Translations under genes and position numbers: made by a program
Part shown: one piece after another, positions 54,169 through 62,986 of the stretch
Position numbering within the stretch: position 1 is the stretch's first letter
Layout: the number at the start of each line of letters is the position of its first letter
Notes under the pieces: generated by a model
Database searches by the model: none
Told to the model about the DNA's origin: nothing
The model's input: only the letters and a program-made list of their open reading frames with translations
Assembly: GCF_049472655.1 (NCBI RefSeq)
Contig: NZ_JAQNCS010000003.1
Span: 124,001 to 188,000 of the forward strand
Direction: 5' to 3'
From: Deferribacter abyssi
GTDB lineage: Bacteria; Chrysiogenota; Deferribacteres; Deferribacterales; Deferribacteraceae
Length of the DNA stretch: 64,000 nucleotides

Positions 54169-54207
54169 ATGTGCGATATCAAACAACTATGTGCTATATC
54201 GCACATA
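54169..54207. promoter_or_regulatory. Palindromic upstream activator sites
   Basis: TATGTGCTATATCGCACATA (54188-54207) has perfect 7-bp TATGTGC/GCACATA arms. A related half, ATGTGCGATAT, starts at 54169. They lie 63-100 nt upstream of the -24 element, where NtrC-type activators bind. Confidence 0.7.
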
Positions 54208-54276
54208 TAATCCAATATTCATAAAACGTTCTTCATCTTACATTATGAATCAAAACTACACTTAACCCCTACCAAC

Positions 54277-55632
54277 CTATAATAATTTATATTTTTTCAT
54301 CTTTCTCAACAAAGCATATCTACTAATTCCTAACTTTTCAGCAGCCTTTGTTTTAACAAAACCACTCTCTTCCAATGCTCTCATAATCATTTCTTTTTCA
54401 ATTTTATTAATCTCTAAAACACCTTTTCTGTCTGAAGAATAATTCCATTGGATATTTTCATCACATTTTACAACAAAATGTTCTGTTGTAATAACCGGTT
54501 CATTAGATAAAATTACAGCTCTTTCAATAAGGTTTTTTAGCTCTCTTATATTTCCAGGCCATTGATATTTTTCTAAAATTGAAACTACTTCTTCATCAAA
54601 AATCAGTTTTTTATTATATTTCTTTGTATATTGTGCCAAAAAAAAGTTAGCTAGCTCTAAAATATCCTCTTTTCTTTCTCTCAAAGGAGGTATTTTAATG
54701 TTTATTACATTTAATCGATAATATAAATCTTCTCGAAAATCCTTATCTCTTACAAGTTGTTCTAAGTCTCTATTTGTTGAAGCTATAACCCTAACATCTA
54801 TTTTAAATTCTTTCACACCTCCAACTCTTCTAAATGTTTTGTTTTCTAAAAAAGAAAGTAACTTAGCCTGCATATCAATAGGGATTTCAGCCACTTCATC
54901 CAACAACAATGTTCCTTTATCAGCCAATTCTACTAACCCTTTTTTATTGCCTTTCGCATCTGTAAAAGCACCCTTCTCAAAACCAAACAACTCACTTTCT
55001 ATCAAATTATCAGGAATAGATGCACAATTCACCTCTATAAAGGGATTTTCTCTTCTTTTACTCAAGTTATGAATAAGTCTTGCAAATAAGTTTTTTCCAG
55101 TACCACTTTCTCCTTGTATCAATACCGTAACATCATCCGCATCCGCCACCATTTTTAAAAGTTTTTTTAAATCATTCATTTTCGCACTTGAACCAATTAA
55201 AGAATCTATTTCAACACTCTCATACTCTTTATTTCTCCTAAAACTCAATTCTTCTAAAATTTTCTTTCTTTCTAAACCCCTTTTTATTATCAATATAATT
55301 TCATCCAAACCAAACGGTTTATTAACATAATCATAACAACCCATTTTTATTGCTTCCACTGCCGTATCAAGATTTCCATGAGCGGTAATAACAATCACCT
55401 GAGTCAGATTGTTCGATTTCAAAATTTTAGGATAAAGGTTCAAACCATGGCAATCAGGCAGACCCAAATCAAGTAAAACAACATCAGGATCATAATTTTC
55501 CAGATATCTCAGAAAACTAGAGCCGTCAAAAAATATATCAACAATAAACCCTTCATTTTTTAAGTTCTTTGCCAAGAATTTTACAAAATTAACCTCATCA
55601 TCAACTATGGCAATCCTATACATCTTCGTCAA
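54277..55632 (-). CDS. Sigma-54-dependent response regulator (NtrC/DctD family)
   Basis: 451 residues. Receiver with Asp55 (VVLLDLGLP), AAA+ domain with Walker A GESGTGKN, the sigma-54 loop GAFTDA, Walker B LLLDEVAEIP and RLNVINIKIPPLRERKED, then a Fis-type HTH (KTKAAEKLGISRYALLRKMKK). It overlaps the histidine-kinase gene by 17 nt. Its likely target is the sigma-54 promoter 170 nt downstream of its own stop. Confidence 0.95.
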   Translation of the reverse strand: MTKMYRIAIVDDEVNFVKFLAKNLKNEGFIVDIFFDGSSFLRYLENYDPDVVLLDLGLPDCHGLNLYPKILKSNNLTQVIVITAHGNLDTAVEAIKMGCYDYVNKPFGLDEIILIIKRGLERKKILEELSFRRNKEYESVEIDSLIGSSAKMNDLKKLLKMVADADDVTVLIQGESGTGKNLFARLIHNLSKRRENPFIEVNCASIPDNLIESELFGFEKGAFTDAKGNKKGLVELADKGTLLLDEVAEIPIDMQAKLLSFLENKTFRRVGGVKEFKIDVRVIASTNRDLEQLVRDKDFREDLYYRLNVINIKIPPLRERKEDILELANFFLAQYTKKYNKKLIFDEEVVSILEKYQWPGNIRELKNLIERAVILSNEPVITTEHFVVKCDENIQWNYSSDRKGVLEINKIEKEMIMRALEESGFVKTKAAEKLGISRYALLRKMKKYKLL

Positions 55633-57187
55633 CCTTTATAAATTTTAATATAACTTCAGTACCAACCCCTTCTTCACTTTTTATATCAAATTCTATGTCA
55701 TTTTCTCTACAAAGACTATAAACAATAGATAGCCCCAAACCAGTACCAGAATATTTTGTGGTAAAAAAAGGATCAAAAATTTTTGATAAAATTTCTTTTT
55801 TAATCCCTTTCCCATTATCAATTATTTTTAAAATATATCCTTCATCACTTCTAAACCCCTTGACACTTATTATACCATCACTATCAATCGCTTGAATTGA
55901 ATTTAAAAAAACATTCAATAATATCTGTTGAAAATGATTTTTATCAAGGAAATACACATATCTTTCCAAATCTAACTCGACATTTACCCTTTTAATATCT
56001 ATCTGATGTTTTAACAACCTTAAGCAACTTTTTATCTCATCAGAAAGTTCTACTCTTGACTTCATTGCCGGAGTAGGTTTTGCAAAATTAAGTAAATTTA
56101 CAATTAACTTACTAACTCTATCTATCTCACTATCCAAAATCTCAATGGTATCTAAATCACATCTACTAGAGTTTCTTTTCAAGGATTCCAACCCCATTTT
56201 AATACTAGCAAGTGGGTTTTTTATCTCATGAGCAATACCAGCACTTAAAAGCCCCAAAGAAGAAAGCTTTTCAATCTGTATAATTTTTTCATGAGTTTTC
56301 TTCAACTTCTCTAGCATTTGATTAAATTGCTCATAAACAAAGTTAATTTCTTTGCTATGAGTATCAGTAATTTTATAATTTAAATCCCCTTTTGCAACAA
56401 TATCATAACTTTCCAACAGCGTCTTATACGGCATAGTAATCCAGTTTAAAAAATAAAAACTAAAAATCATAGATAAAAATACAAATGATAAAATCAATGC
56501 AACAATAGTAATAATTTTATTCTTATAATTAATAAAAACAGCTTTCCTATCAATATAGTAATTCAATTGTACAGGTGCATTCTTTAATGTTAAAGAAAAT
56601 ATTATAGGGTCTACTAGTTTCTTGTTTTCTTTGTAAAAAATTCTATTATTGAAAATAATTTCTTTACCTGTTTTATAATTTTTATCAATTGTAAAATCGA
56701 TGAAAGACTTCAACAACTTTTCTAATTTTACATAACTACAAACATAACCCAATAACTTTTTATCAAAACTAATTATTGGTTCTTTAAAACTTATAGAATC
56801 ATTATCCATACTCTGCTTAGTTCTGATCAGTACTTTTCCATTTTCTCTTACTAAAGAAACAGAATCAAACCCAAAATAATCACCAAACTCTTTTAATCTC
56901 TTATTCAAAAAATCCTTCTTCAACGGAGAAAGGTATTCTGTCATGCTTGCTTTAATTATAGATAATTGTGCAATAGCAAAAGTACTCTTTTTATATCCTA
57001 TAATTTTTTCATCAATAGAAACAGTGATATTTTTAAGGGAAGTTGAAACACTACTTTGTAATTCATTTAAAAAACTGTTAACATATTCCTGGGTATAATA
57101 ATAGGTCAAAAGGAGTAATGGTAATAAACCTGTAACTATATAAAATAAAAATATATAGGATCTTAATCTTATACCTTTTTTCAGCAT
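55616..57187 (-). CDS. Membrane sensor histidine kinase
   Basis: 523 residues. Membrane helices at about 10-30 and 225-248 flank a periplasmic Cache-like domain (about 35-220, with FGFDSVSLVRENGKVLI). HAMP follows (250-295), then HisKA with His320 (AGIAHEIKNPLASIK) and HATPase_c (LNVFLNSIQAI, DNGKGIKKE, FFTTKYSGTGLGLSIV). Domain order matches DctB/NtrB-type kinases. It is 53 bp from a divergent solute-binding protein that may present the ligand. Confidence 0.92.
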   Translation of the reverse strand: MLKKGIRLRSYIFLFYIVTGLLPLLLLTYYYTQEYVNSFLNELQSSVSTSLKNITVSIDEKIIGYKKSTFAIAQLSIIKASMTEYLSPLKKDFLNKRLKEFGDYFGFDSVSLVRENGKVLIRTKQSMDNDSISFKEPIISFDKKLLGYVCSYVKLEKLLKSFIDFTIDKNYKTGKEIIFNNRIFYKENKKLVDPIIFSLTLKNAPVQLNYYIDRKAVFINYKNKIITIVALILSFVFLSMIFSFYFLNWITMPYKTLLESYDIVAKGDLNYKITDTHSKEINFVYEQFNQMLEKLKKTHEKIIQIEKLSSLGLLSAGIAHEIKNPLASIKMGLESLKRNSSRCDLDTIEILDSEIDRVSKLIVNLLNFAKPTPAMKSRVELSDEIKSCLRLLKHQIDIKRVNVELDLERYVYFLDKNHFQQILLNVFLNSIQAIDSDGIISVKGFRSDEGYILKIIDNGKGIKKEILSKIFDPFFTTKYSGTGLGLSIVYSLCRENDIEFDIKSEEGVGTEVILKFIKVDEDV

Positions 57188-57246
57188 AAACTCCCTTTAC
57201 TTTGCAATACTATTGATTTTAATAAAAGTCTATAATATATTTGCGT

Positions 57247-58140
57247 ATGTTTGTTTATAGATTTTTATTTATTATTATTTTCCTAATCTTTTCAACTCCT
57301 AGTTTCTCAGAAAATATTATGAACAAAATAGAAAAAAATGGAACAATCAAAATAGGTTTTAGAGATCATTTATATCCCTTTTCATATATTGATTCCAATA
57401 AAAAATTCAAAGGTTTTGCTGTAGACTTTGCCAACCTCCTAGTTGAGAAATTAAGTGATCATTTTGGTAAACCTATTAAATTAATCCCAGTACAAATCAC
57501 AACTCAAAATAGATTTGAAAAAATTGTCAACAATGATATTGATATAGAAATGGGTTCAACAACATACAGCTTTGATAGAGAAAAAATTGTAGACTTTAGT
57601 TTCATTTATTTTTTTTCCGAAACTACAATAATATTCAACAAAAATATCATTAAAAACTCAAATGACCTAAACGATAAAATTGTTGCCGTCACTAAAAATA
57701 CAACCAATTATCGTTTTTTAGTAAAATTTTTGAAAAATCATAAAATCAAATTAAAAAAGTTAGTACTTTTAAAAGAGCATTTCGATTCTCTACCATTGCT
57801 AGAGCAAGAAAAAATTGATGCATTTTGCTCTGATAGAACAATTCTTTTAGGTATTATGAAAAAAATCAAAAATAAAAACAAGTTCACCATTTCAAACACA
57901 CCCATCGGTTACGAACCATACGCTTTCATGTTACCAGAAAACAACTCTGATTTTAGAGACTTTGTTAATAACTTTTTAATATGGACAATTAAAACTAACC
58001 TTTATTTCGATATTTATAAAAAATGGTTTAAAATTAATAATACTACCATCCCTATTTCTCCATATTTGAGAGAATATTTGTCTGTCATTTCTTTTGATTT
58101 ACCAAGCAATTGGTGGAGAAAAAACAGTATTTCTCCTTGA
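57247..58140 (+). CDS. Periplasmic solute-binding protein, family 3 (amino-acid type)
   Basis: 297 residues from ATG 57247 (an in-frame TTG lies two codons upstream). Signal peptide FVYRFLFIIIFLIFSTPSFS, then NKIEKNGTIKIGFRDHLYPFSYIDSNKKFKGFAVDFANLL, IDIEMGSTTYSFDREKIVDFSF and YEPYAFMLPENNSDFRDFVN, the SBP_bac_3 pattern. TATAAT at 57231-57236 is only 10 nt upstream, so the mRNA may be almost leaderless. No permease or ATPase is adjacent, so it may serve the neighbouring sensor kinase. Confidence 0.88.
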   Translation: MFVYRFLFIIIFLIFSTPSFSENIMNKIEKNGTIKIGFRDHLYPFSYIDSNKKFKGFAVDFANLLVEKLSDHFGKPIKLIPVQITTQNRFEKIVNNDIDIEMGSTTYSFDREKIVDFSFIYFFSETTIIFNKNIIKNSNDLNDKIVAVTKNTTNYRFLVKFLKNHKIKLKKLVLLKEHFDSLPLLEQEKIDAFCSDRTILLGIMKKIKNKNKFTISNTPIGYEPYAFMLPENNSDFRDFVNNFLIWTIKTNLYFDIYKKWFKINNTTIPISPYLREYLSVISFDLPSNWWRKNSISP

Positions 58141-58314
58141 AAGGGGATCTAGAAGATACTAATCTTTCAAGCAAATTTTATAAACATTGATTTTCTCGAT
58201 CGATTAATTAATAATACACATCACTCTATTACAGTTATTGCTAATGTATGCAAAACATCTTTCTAACTCATACAAACATTAAATTTTTGTCTATAATATT
58301 AATTTCAATCTATT

Positions 58315-61300
58315 TTATGTTACAAAATAACTTGCCTCTGGATGATAAACAATTATAGCACTTGTTGTGTATTCTGGAACCATTTCATAATCTTCAGTTA
58401 GTGAAACACCTATTTCTTTACCTTTAAGTAATTTATGAATTATCAAGTTTCCTTCTAAATCAGGACATGATGGGTACCCAAAGCTATACCTTCTCCCTTG
58501 ATATTTTATATTTAAAATCTGTTCTACAGAAATCGAATTATCCTCAATACCAAGTTCTTTCCTAATAACATGATGCCAATATTCTGCTAAGGCCTCAGTC
58601 AATTCTGTAAAAAAACCATGATATAAAAAATATTCCTTATACTTATTCTCATTAAAAAGTTTTTTTGTATAATTTACAGGTGTTTCTCCAATAGTTACAA
58701 GCTGTATTGGCAAAACATCAAACTTATCAGATTCTAAATCATGAAAATAATCAGCAACACATAAATAAGGATTTTTTTTCTGTCTTGGAAATTTCATTGT
58801 AGCAATATGTTTTTCATTATTATCATAAATAAGCAAATATCTTCCATTACTTTTTACTTTGTAATATCCATAAGCAACGGAAAGTTCACAAAGATTTTTT
58901 TCAATGATTGTATTTTTAATTTTCTCAAATTCAGGATAAGCAACTTTCTTCAATAAGTTATTATATTCTTCATCACTCATTTCTTTCTTTTTATAACTCC
59001 ATCTAGTATAAAAAAGAGTGTAAAGATTCATAAATTTTACAACATCATCAAAATTAATATTTCTCACAATAGTATTACCCCAAAAAGGGGGTTTAGGTGG
59101 ATTATCTACAGGTTTTATATTACTTCTCACATCCAGCTCCTCTTCAACAACTTTTTTATTTACTTTATTAAGCTTATTATCTACCAGTTTCTCATTATCA
59201 TTGACCTTCTTTTCCAAATACTTAATAGCATCAAAAGCATCTCTACAGTAAAAAACCTCTCCTGGTAAAATAGGCTCACATTCATTTTTCACAAACCCTT
59301 CAGTTAACGCAGCCCCCCCCAGTAAAATTCTTGTTTTTAACTTATGTTTCTTAATCTGATCAATATTGTCCTTCATTACAGCAGTCGACTTAACAAGCAA
59401 ACCACTCATCCCTATAGCGTCTGCTTTTACCTCTTTAGCTTTCAATATCATATCTTCCACCGGTACTTTTATACCAAGATTATATACTTTATAACCATTA
59501 TTTGATAAAATTATATCCACAAGATTTTTTCCAATATCGTGCACATCCCCTTTTACAGTTGCAAGTACAATAACCCCTTTATTTTGAGAATCATCTTTCT
59601 CCATAAAATTTTCAAGATAGAGCACAGCTTTTTTCATCACCTCGGCTGATTGTAAAACAAAAGGAAGCAGCATTTTCCCTGCACCAAAAAGATCCCCCAC
59701 CTCTTTCATAGCCACAATAAGGATATTGTTGATAATATCAATTGGAGAATACTTTTTTAAAAGTTCATCAAGCAATTTTTCTAATCCTGATTTGTCACCT
59801 TTTAACACTTTCTTTTTCAATTGTTCTTCTAAAGATATTTTATTAACTAACTTATCATCATTTTCTTCTACTCTTTTACTGAAATAATCCAAAAATCTTT
59901 CAAGTGCATTGTTTTTGCCATAAATTAAATCCAGACAAAGCGTAGCCTCATCTTTAGAAATTTCAGAAAGAGGCATAACCTTCGCAGGGTTAACAATTGC
60001 CATATCAAGGCCACATTTAACAGCTTCACTCAAAAAAACTGAATTTAAAATATGTCTTGAATGCGGAGCCAAACCAAAAGAAACATTACTTACACCTAAA
60101 ACAGTCTTAGCACCTTTTAATCTTTGTTTTATCATTTTTATAGCATTAAGAGTTTCAACAGCAGCAAAGATAAGAGTTTCATCCCCACTGCCAATTGAAA
60201 AAGTCAACGGATCAAAGATAAGATCTTCTGGATTAAGCTCATAATCTTTAGTCCATATATCGTATATTCGCTTTGCTATCTGAAATTTCTTTTCAGCTGT
60301 CATAGCCATACCTTCTTCATCAATTGTTAAAGCTACAACAGCCGCTGGAAATTTTTTTACAATTTTTAGAATTTCATGAAGTTTTTCACCACCATCTTCA
60401 AAATTAATAGAATTAATTAAAGGTTTACCAGCATATCTTTTAAGAGCATTTTCTATAACATGTGGCTCTGTAGAATCAATTACTATCGGTATAGTCAAAG
60501 CAGTGTTTATCATCGAAACAAATCTACTCATATCATTAATTTCATTACGTTCTGCATATGCTACACACACATCAACAAAATGAGCACCAACATCTTCTTG
60601 CTCTTTAGCCACATTTACCATTCCATCAAAATCATCTTTTAACAAAAGTTCTCTAAAAGCCTTACTCCCATTAGCATTTGCTCTTTCTCCAATAAGGGTT
60701 GGTGGTGGAGACTGCAACAGCTTAGTGGACGTATATAAACTTGCTGCTTCTCCTTTATATTCGTATTTTTTCTTAATTTTTGGTTCAAAAGAGTTCGCCA
60801 CCATTCTCAAAGCTGCAATATGTTCATAAGTAGTTCCACAACACCCACCTATAAAATCCAACCCATATTTCTCACATAAATCAGCCATAATCTCAGCCAT
60901 CTTTTCAGGAGTTAGGTCATACACAAATTCACCATTTATATTTTTAGGTAATCCAGCATTAGGAATACATGAAATCTTTCTATCCCATAATTCATTTAAT
61001 TGTTTTAATGGCTCATACATCAAATCAGGTCCCACGGCACAATTAATTCCTAAAGAAAAAATCGGGTAATCTCTCAATACAGTTGCTACAGCTGTTAAAT
61101 CTGATCCTAAAAGCATAGTGCCATTCTGTTCTATTGTTACGGAAACCATAATAGGTATATCTTTATTCTTTTTATTCAACGTATCAAATGCAGCAAGCAA
61201 CGCTGATTTTACCTGTAACAAATCCTGACATGTTTCAATTATTAGTAAATCAACCCCACCATCTATTAATCCACTAATTTGTTCTTCATACATCTTATAC

Positions 61301-61686
61301 AAATCATCAAAATATATTTGTCCAAGACTTGGCAATTTAGTACCAGGTCCTATTGAGCCAGCTATAAATTTATTTTTAAATTTATTTGCAGCTTTCCTTG
61401 CTATCATTGCTGCAGCTAAATTTATATCATAAACTTTATCCTCAAGATTGTATTCTGAAAGAACAAGTCTAGATGCACCAAAAGTATTTGTTTCTACAAC
61501 ATCAGCACCAGCATCAAAAAACTTTTTATGAATATCCTCAATTATTTCTGGATATGTAAGATTCAATATCTCATTACAGCCAACTCTACCTTTCCATTTA
61601 TCTTTTGGTATTTCTAATTTCTGAATAGAAGTACCCATCCCACCATCAAAAAGAACAACTCTACTTTCAGCAAACTTCTTAAACAT
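58315..61686 (-). CDS. metH: Cobalamin-dependent methionine synthase
   Basis: 1123 residues from ATG 61686, preceded by GAGGTGG; an in-frame TTG at 61734 would add 16. Domains: homocysteine methyltransferase (GGMGTSIQ, GINCAVGPD, GGCCGTTYEH zinc cysteines), pterin-binding (GERANANGSKAF, INSINFEDG), B12 cap, B12-binding with GDVHDIGKNLV whose His ligates cobalt, and the AdoMet reactivation domain (RGRRYSFGYPSCPDLEGN, slightly altered). It is complete, a little shorter than the E. coli enzyme. It needs cobalamin but no B12 riboswitch is evident upstream. Confidence 0.96.
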   Translation of the reverse strand: MFKKFAESRVVLFDGGMGTSIQKLEIPKDKWKGRVGCNEILNLTYPEIIEDIHKKFFDAGADVVETNTFGASRLVLSEYNLEDKVYDINLAAAMIARKAANKFKNKFIAGSIGPGTKLPSLGQIYFDDLYKMYEEQISGLIDGGVDLLIIETCQDLLQVKSALLAAFDTLNKKNKDIPIMVSVTIEQNGTMLLGSDLTAVATVLRDYPIFSLGINCAVGPDLMYEPLKQLNELWDRKISCIPNAGLPKNINGEFVYDLTPEKMAEIMADLCEKYGLDFIGGCCGTTYEHIAALRMVANSFEPKIKKKYEYKGEAASLYTSTKLLQSPPPTLIGERANANGSKAFRELLLKDDFDGMVNVAKEQEDVGAHFVDVCVAYAERNEINDMSRFVSMINTALTIPIVIDSTEPHVIENALKRYAGKPLINSINFEDGGEKLHEILKIVKKFPAAVVALTIDEEGMAMTAEKKFQIAKRIYDIWTKDYELNPEDLIFDPLTFSIGSGDETLIFAAVETLNAIKMIKQRLKGAKTVLGVSNVSFGLAPHSRHILNSVFLSEAVKCGLDMAIVNPAKVMPLSEISKDEATLCLDLIYGKNNALERFLDYFSKRVEENDDKLVNKISLEEQLKKKVLKGDKSGLEKLLDELLKKYSPIDIINNILIVAMKEVGDLFGAGKMLLPFVLQSAEVMKKAVLYLENFMEKDDSQNKGVIVLATVKGDVHDIGKNLVDIILSNNGYKVYNLGIKVPVEDMILKAKEVKADAIGMSGLLVKSTAVMKDNIDQIKKHKLKTRILLGGAALTEGFVKNECEPILPGEVFYCRDAFDAIKYLEKKVNDNEKLVDNKLNKVNKKVVEEELDVRSNIKPVDNPPKPPFWGNTIVRNINFDDVVKFMNLYTLFYTRWSYKKKEMSDEEYNNLLKKVAYPEFEKIKNTIIEKNLCELSVAYGYYKVKSNGRYLLIYDNNEKHIATMKFPRQKKNPYLCVADYFHDLESDKFDVLPIQLVTIGETPVNYTKKLFNENKYKEYFLYHGFFTELTEALAEYWHHVIRKELGIEDNSISVEQILNIKYQGRRYSFGYPSCPDLEGNLIIHKLLKGKEIGVSLTEDYEMVPEYTTSAIIVYHPEASYFVT

Positions 61687-61828
61687 CTCCACCTCTAAAA
61701 AACTTAGATATAATTTTCCTGCTTGTTTTAACAATGAAATGATAACTTTTCAACAAGTTATTGAGATCTCTAACAATTTAAAAGATCATGTAGGACATGA
61801 TATAATCACATCCTACAAGTTGTAACCA

Positions 61829-62245
61829 CTATATAGCGTACAATCCTAACCTCATAAACTCTTTAAAAATACATTTATCCATAATAATAGGCACACCAGC
61901 TTCTTCAGCAATTTTCTTTGCATCTTCAGAATAAACTTCTTCTTGGAGCCATATTAGTTTTGCACCTTTCTTTATAGACTCTTTTACAATTTCAGGAGCA
62001 AATTCACTCCTTCTAAAAACATCCACAATATCTGGTGTAACAGGAACATCTGAAATCGATTTGTATGCTTTAACACCTAAGATTTCTTCCTCTTTAGGAT
62101 TTACAGGAAAACAATTATACCCTTTTTGCATTAAAAATTTCATAACACCGTTACTTGCCCTCTCAGGGTTATTTGAGGCTCCGACAATAATAATATTCTT
62201 TGTTTTTTTCAAAAACTCTCTTAAAAAGTCATCAGTAAGTTGCAT
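61829..62245 (-). CDS. CoA-binding (YccU-like) protein
   Basis: 138 residues of a Rossmann CoA-binding fold: IIIVGASNNPERASNGVMKFLMQKGYNCFPVNPKEEEILG, DVFRRSEFAPEIVKE and GAKLIWLQEEV. Function unknown; acyl-CoA or CoA binding is inferred from the family. AACTT-TTCAAC-AAGTT lies 3' of it (61747-61762) and may form a weak hairpin. Confidence 0.88.
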   Translation of the reverse strand: MQLTDDFLREFLKKTKNIIIVGASNNPERASNGVMKFLMQKGYNCFPVNPKEEEILGVKAYKSISDVPVTPDIVDVFRRSEFAPEIVKESIKKGAKLIWLQEEVYSEDAKKIAEEAGVPIIMDKCIFKEFMRLGLYAI

Positions 62246-62257
62246 TTAATAATCCCC

Positions 62258-62872
62258 CTATGTAAAATTATCTATAATAGTGCCCAACATCTCATCTACT
62301 GTTTTTATATTCTTTATATTTGCCTGAAAATACCTATTATTAGCCATCATATTTACTATTTCTCTTGCCATATCGACATTGGAAGCCTCGAGATAACCAG
62401 GTAATATTTCATACCCACCATCAGGAATTTTCTTCCCTGAAGGGGTAAATAACTCAATTTTTCCTAAAGGCTCTTTATCAATATACACAGTGCCGTCAGA
62501 AGCAACTCTTACATCACCTGTTCTTCCTATATTCAATAAAACCCGTCCATTATTATCCACTATATTACCATTCTTATCCATTTTAAAGTTCCCGTTTCTT
62601 GTAAAAATTTCTCTAGTATTATCTATAAGTTTAAAATAACCATCACCATTAATTGCCAAATCAAGGTTTCTCCCGGTATAAATTAAATAACCAGGAGACT
62701 TGGTATCGTAAAGAGAATAAACTTTGACACCACCTTTTGAAAGTTCTTGATTATATGTAACGGTTTTCTTATAACCAGGTGTATTAACATTAGCTAAATT
62801 ATTAGCTGTATTCTCCTGATATACTGTAGACGCATTTAGCGCACTTAAAGCACTATACAAACCTTTAATCAT
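62258..62872 (-). CDS. Flagellar basal-body rod/hook protein (FlgF/FlgG family)
   Basis: 204 residues starting MIKGLYSALSALNAS at 62872; upstream in-frame codons extend to 62950 but lack family features. N-terminal NTANNLANVNTPGYK and C-terminal LEASNVDMAREIVNMMANNRYFQANIKNIKTVDEM are the two helical motifs of flagellar axial proteins. The central NLDLAINGDGYFKL, TRNGNFKMD element fits FlgF/FlgG. Whether it is FlgF or FlgG cannot be decided without the rest of the flagellar operon. Confidence 0.88.
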   Translation of the reverse strand: MIKGLYSALSALNASTVYQENTANNLANVNTPGYKKTVTYNQELSKGGVKVYSLYDTKSPGYLIYTGRNLDLAINGDGYFKLIDNTREIFTRNGNFKMDKNGNIVDNNGRVLLNIGRTGDVRVASDGTVYIDKEPLGKIELFTPSGKKIPDGGYEILPGYLEASNVDMAREIVNMMANNRYFQANIKNIKTVDEMLGTIIDNFT

Positions 62873-62986
62873 ATATCTAATGTAAATCACTCGAAAACTT
62901 TTTTCAACAAATTTGACTATAATCAAAGAAAAATATAAAATTATTCCCATTATTAATCACAGAATAAAAAAAGAGGTGAAAGAAAA

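Noticed and set aside
54277..55632. GAFTDA instead of GAFTGA as a sign of a non-functional activator
   Set aside because: This variant occurs in working activators and the rest of the AAA+ motifs are intact.
58137..58170. Terminator between the binding-protein gene and metH
   Set aside because: TTGAAAG/CTTTCAA can pair but the loop is 20 nt and no T run follows; too weak to list.
61687..61828. Cobalamin or SAM riboswitch upstream of metH
   Set aside because: The gap is short, with only small hairpins (AACTT/AAGTT and TGTAGGA/TCCTACA) and no conserved B12-box or SAM motif.
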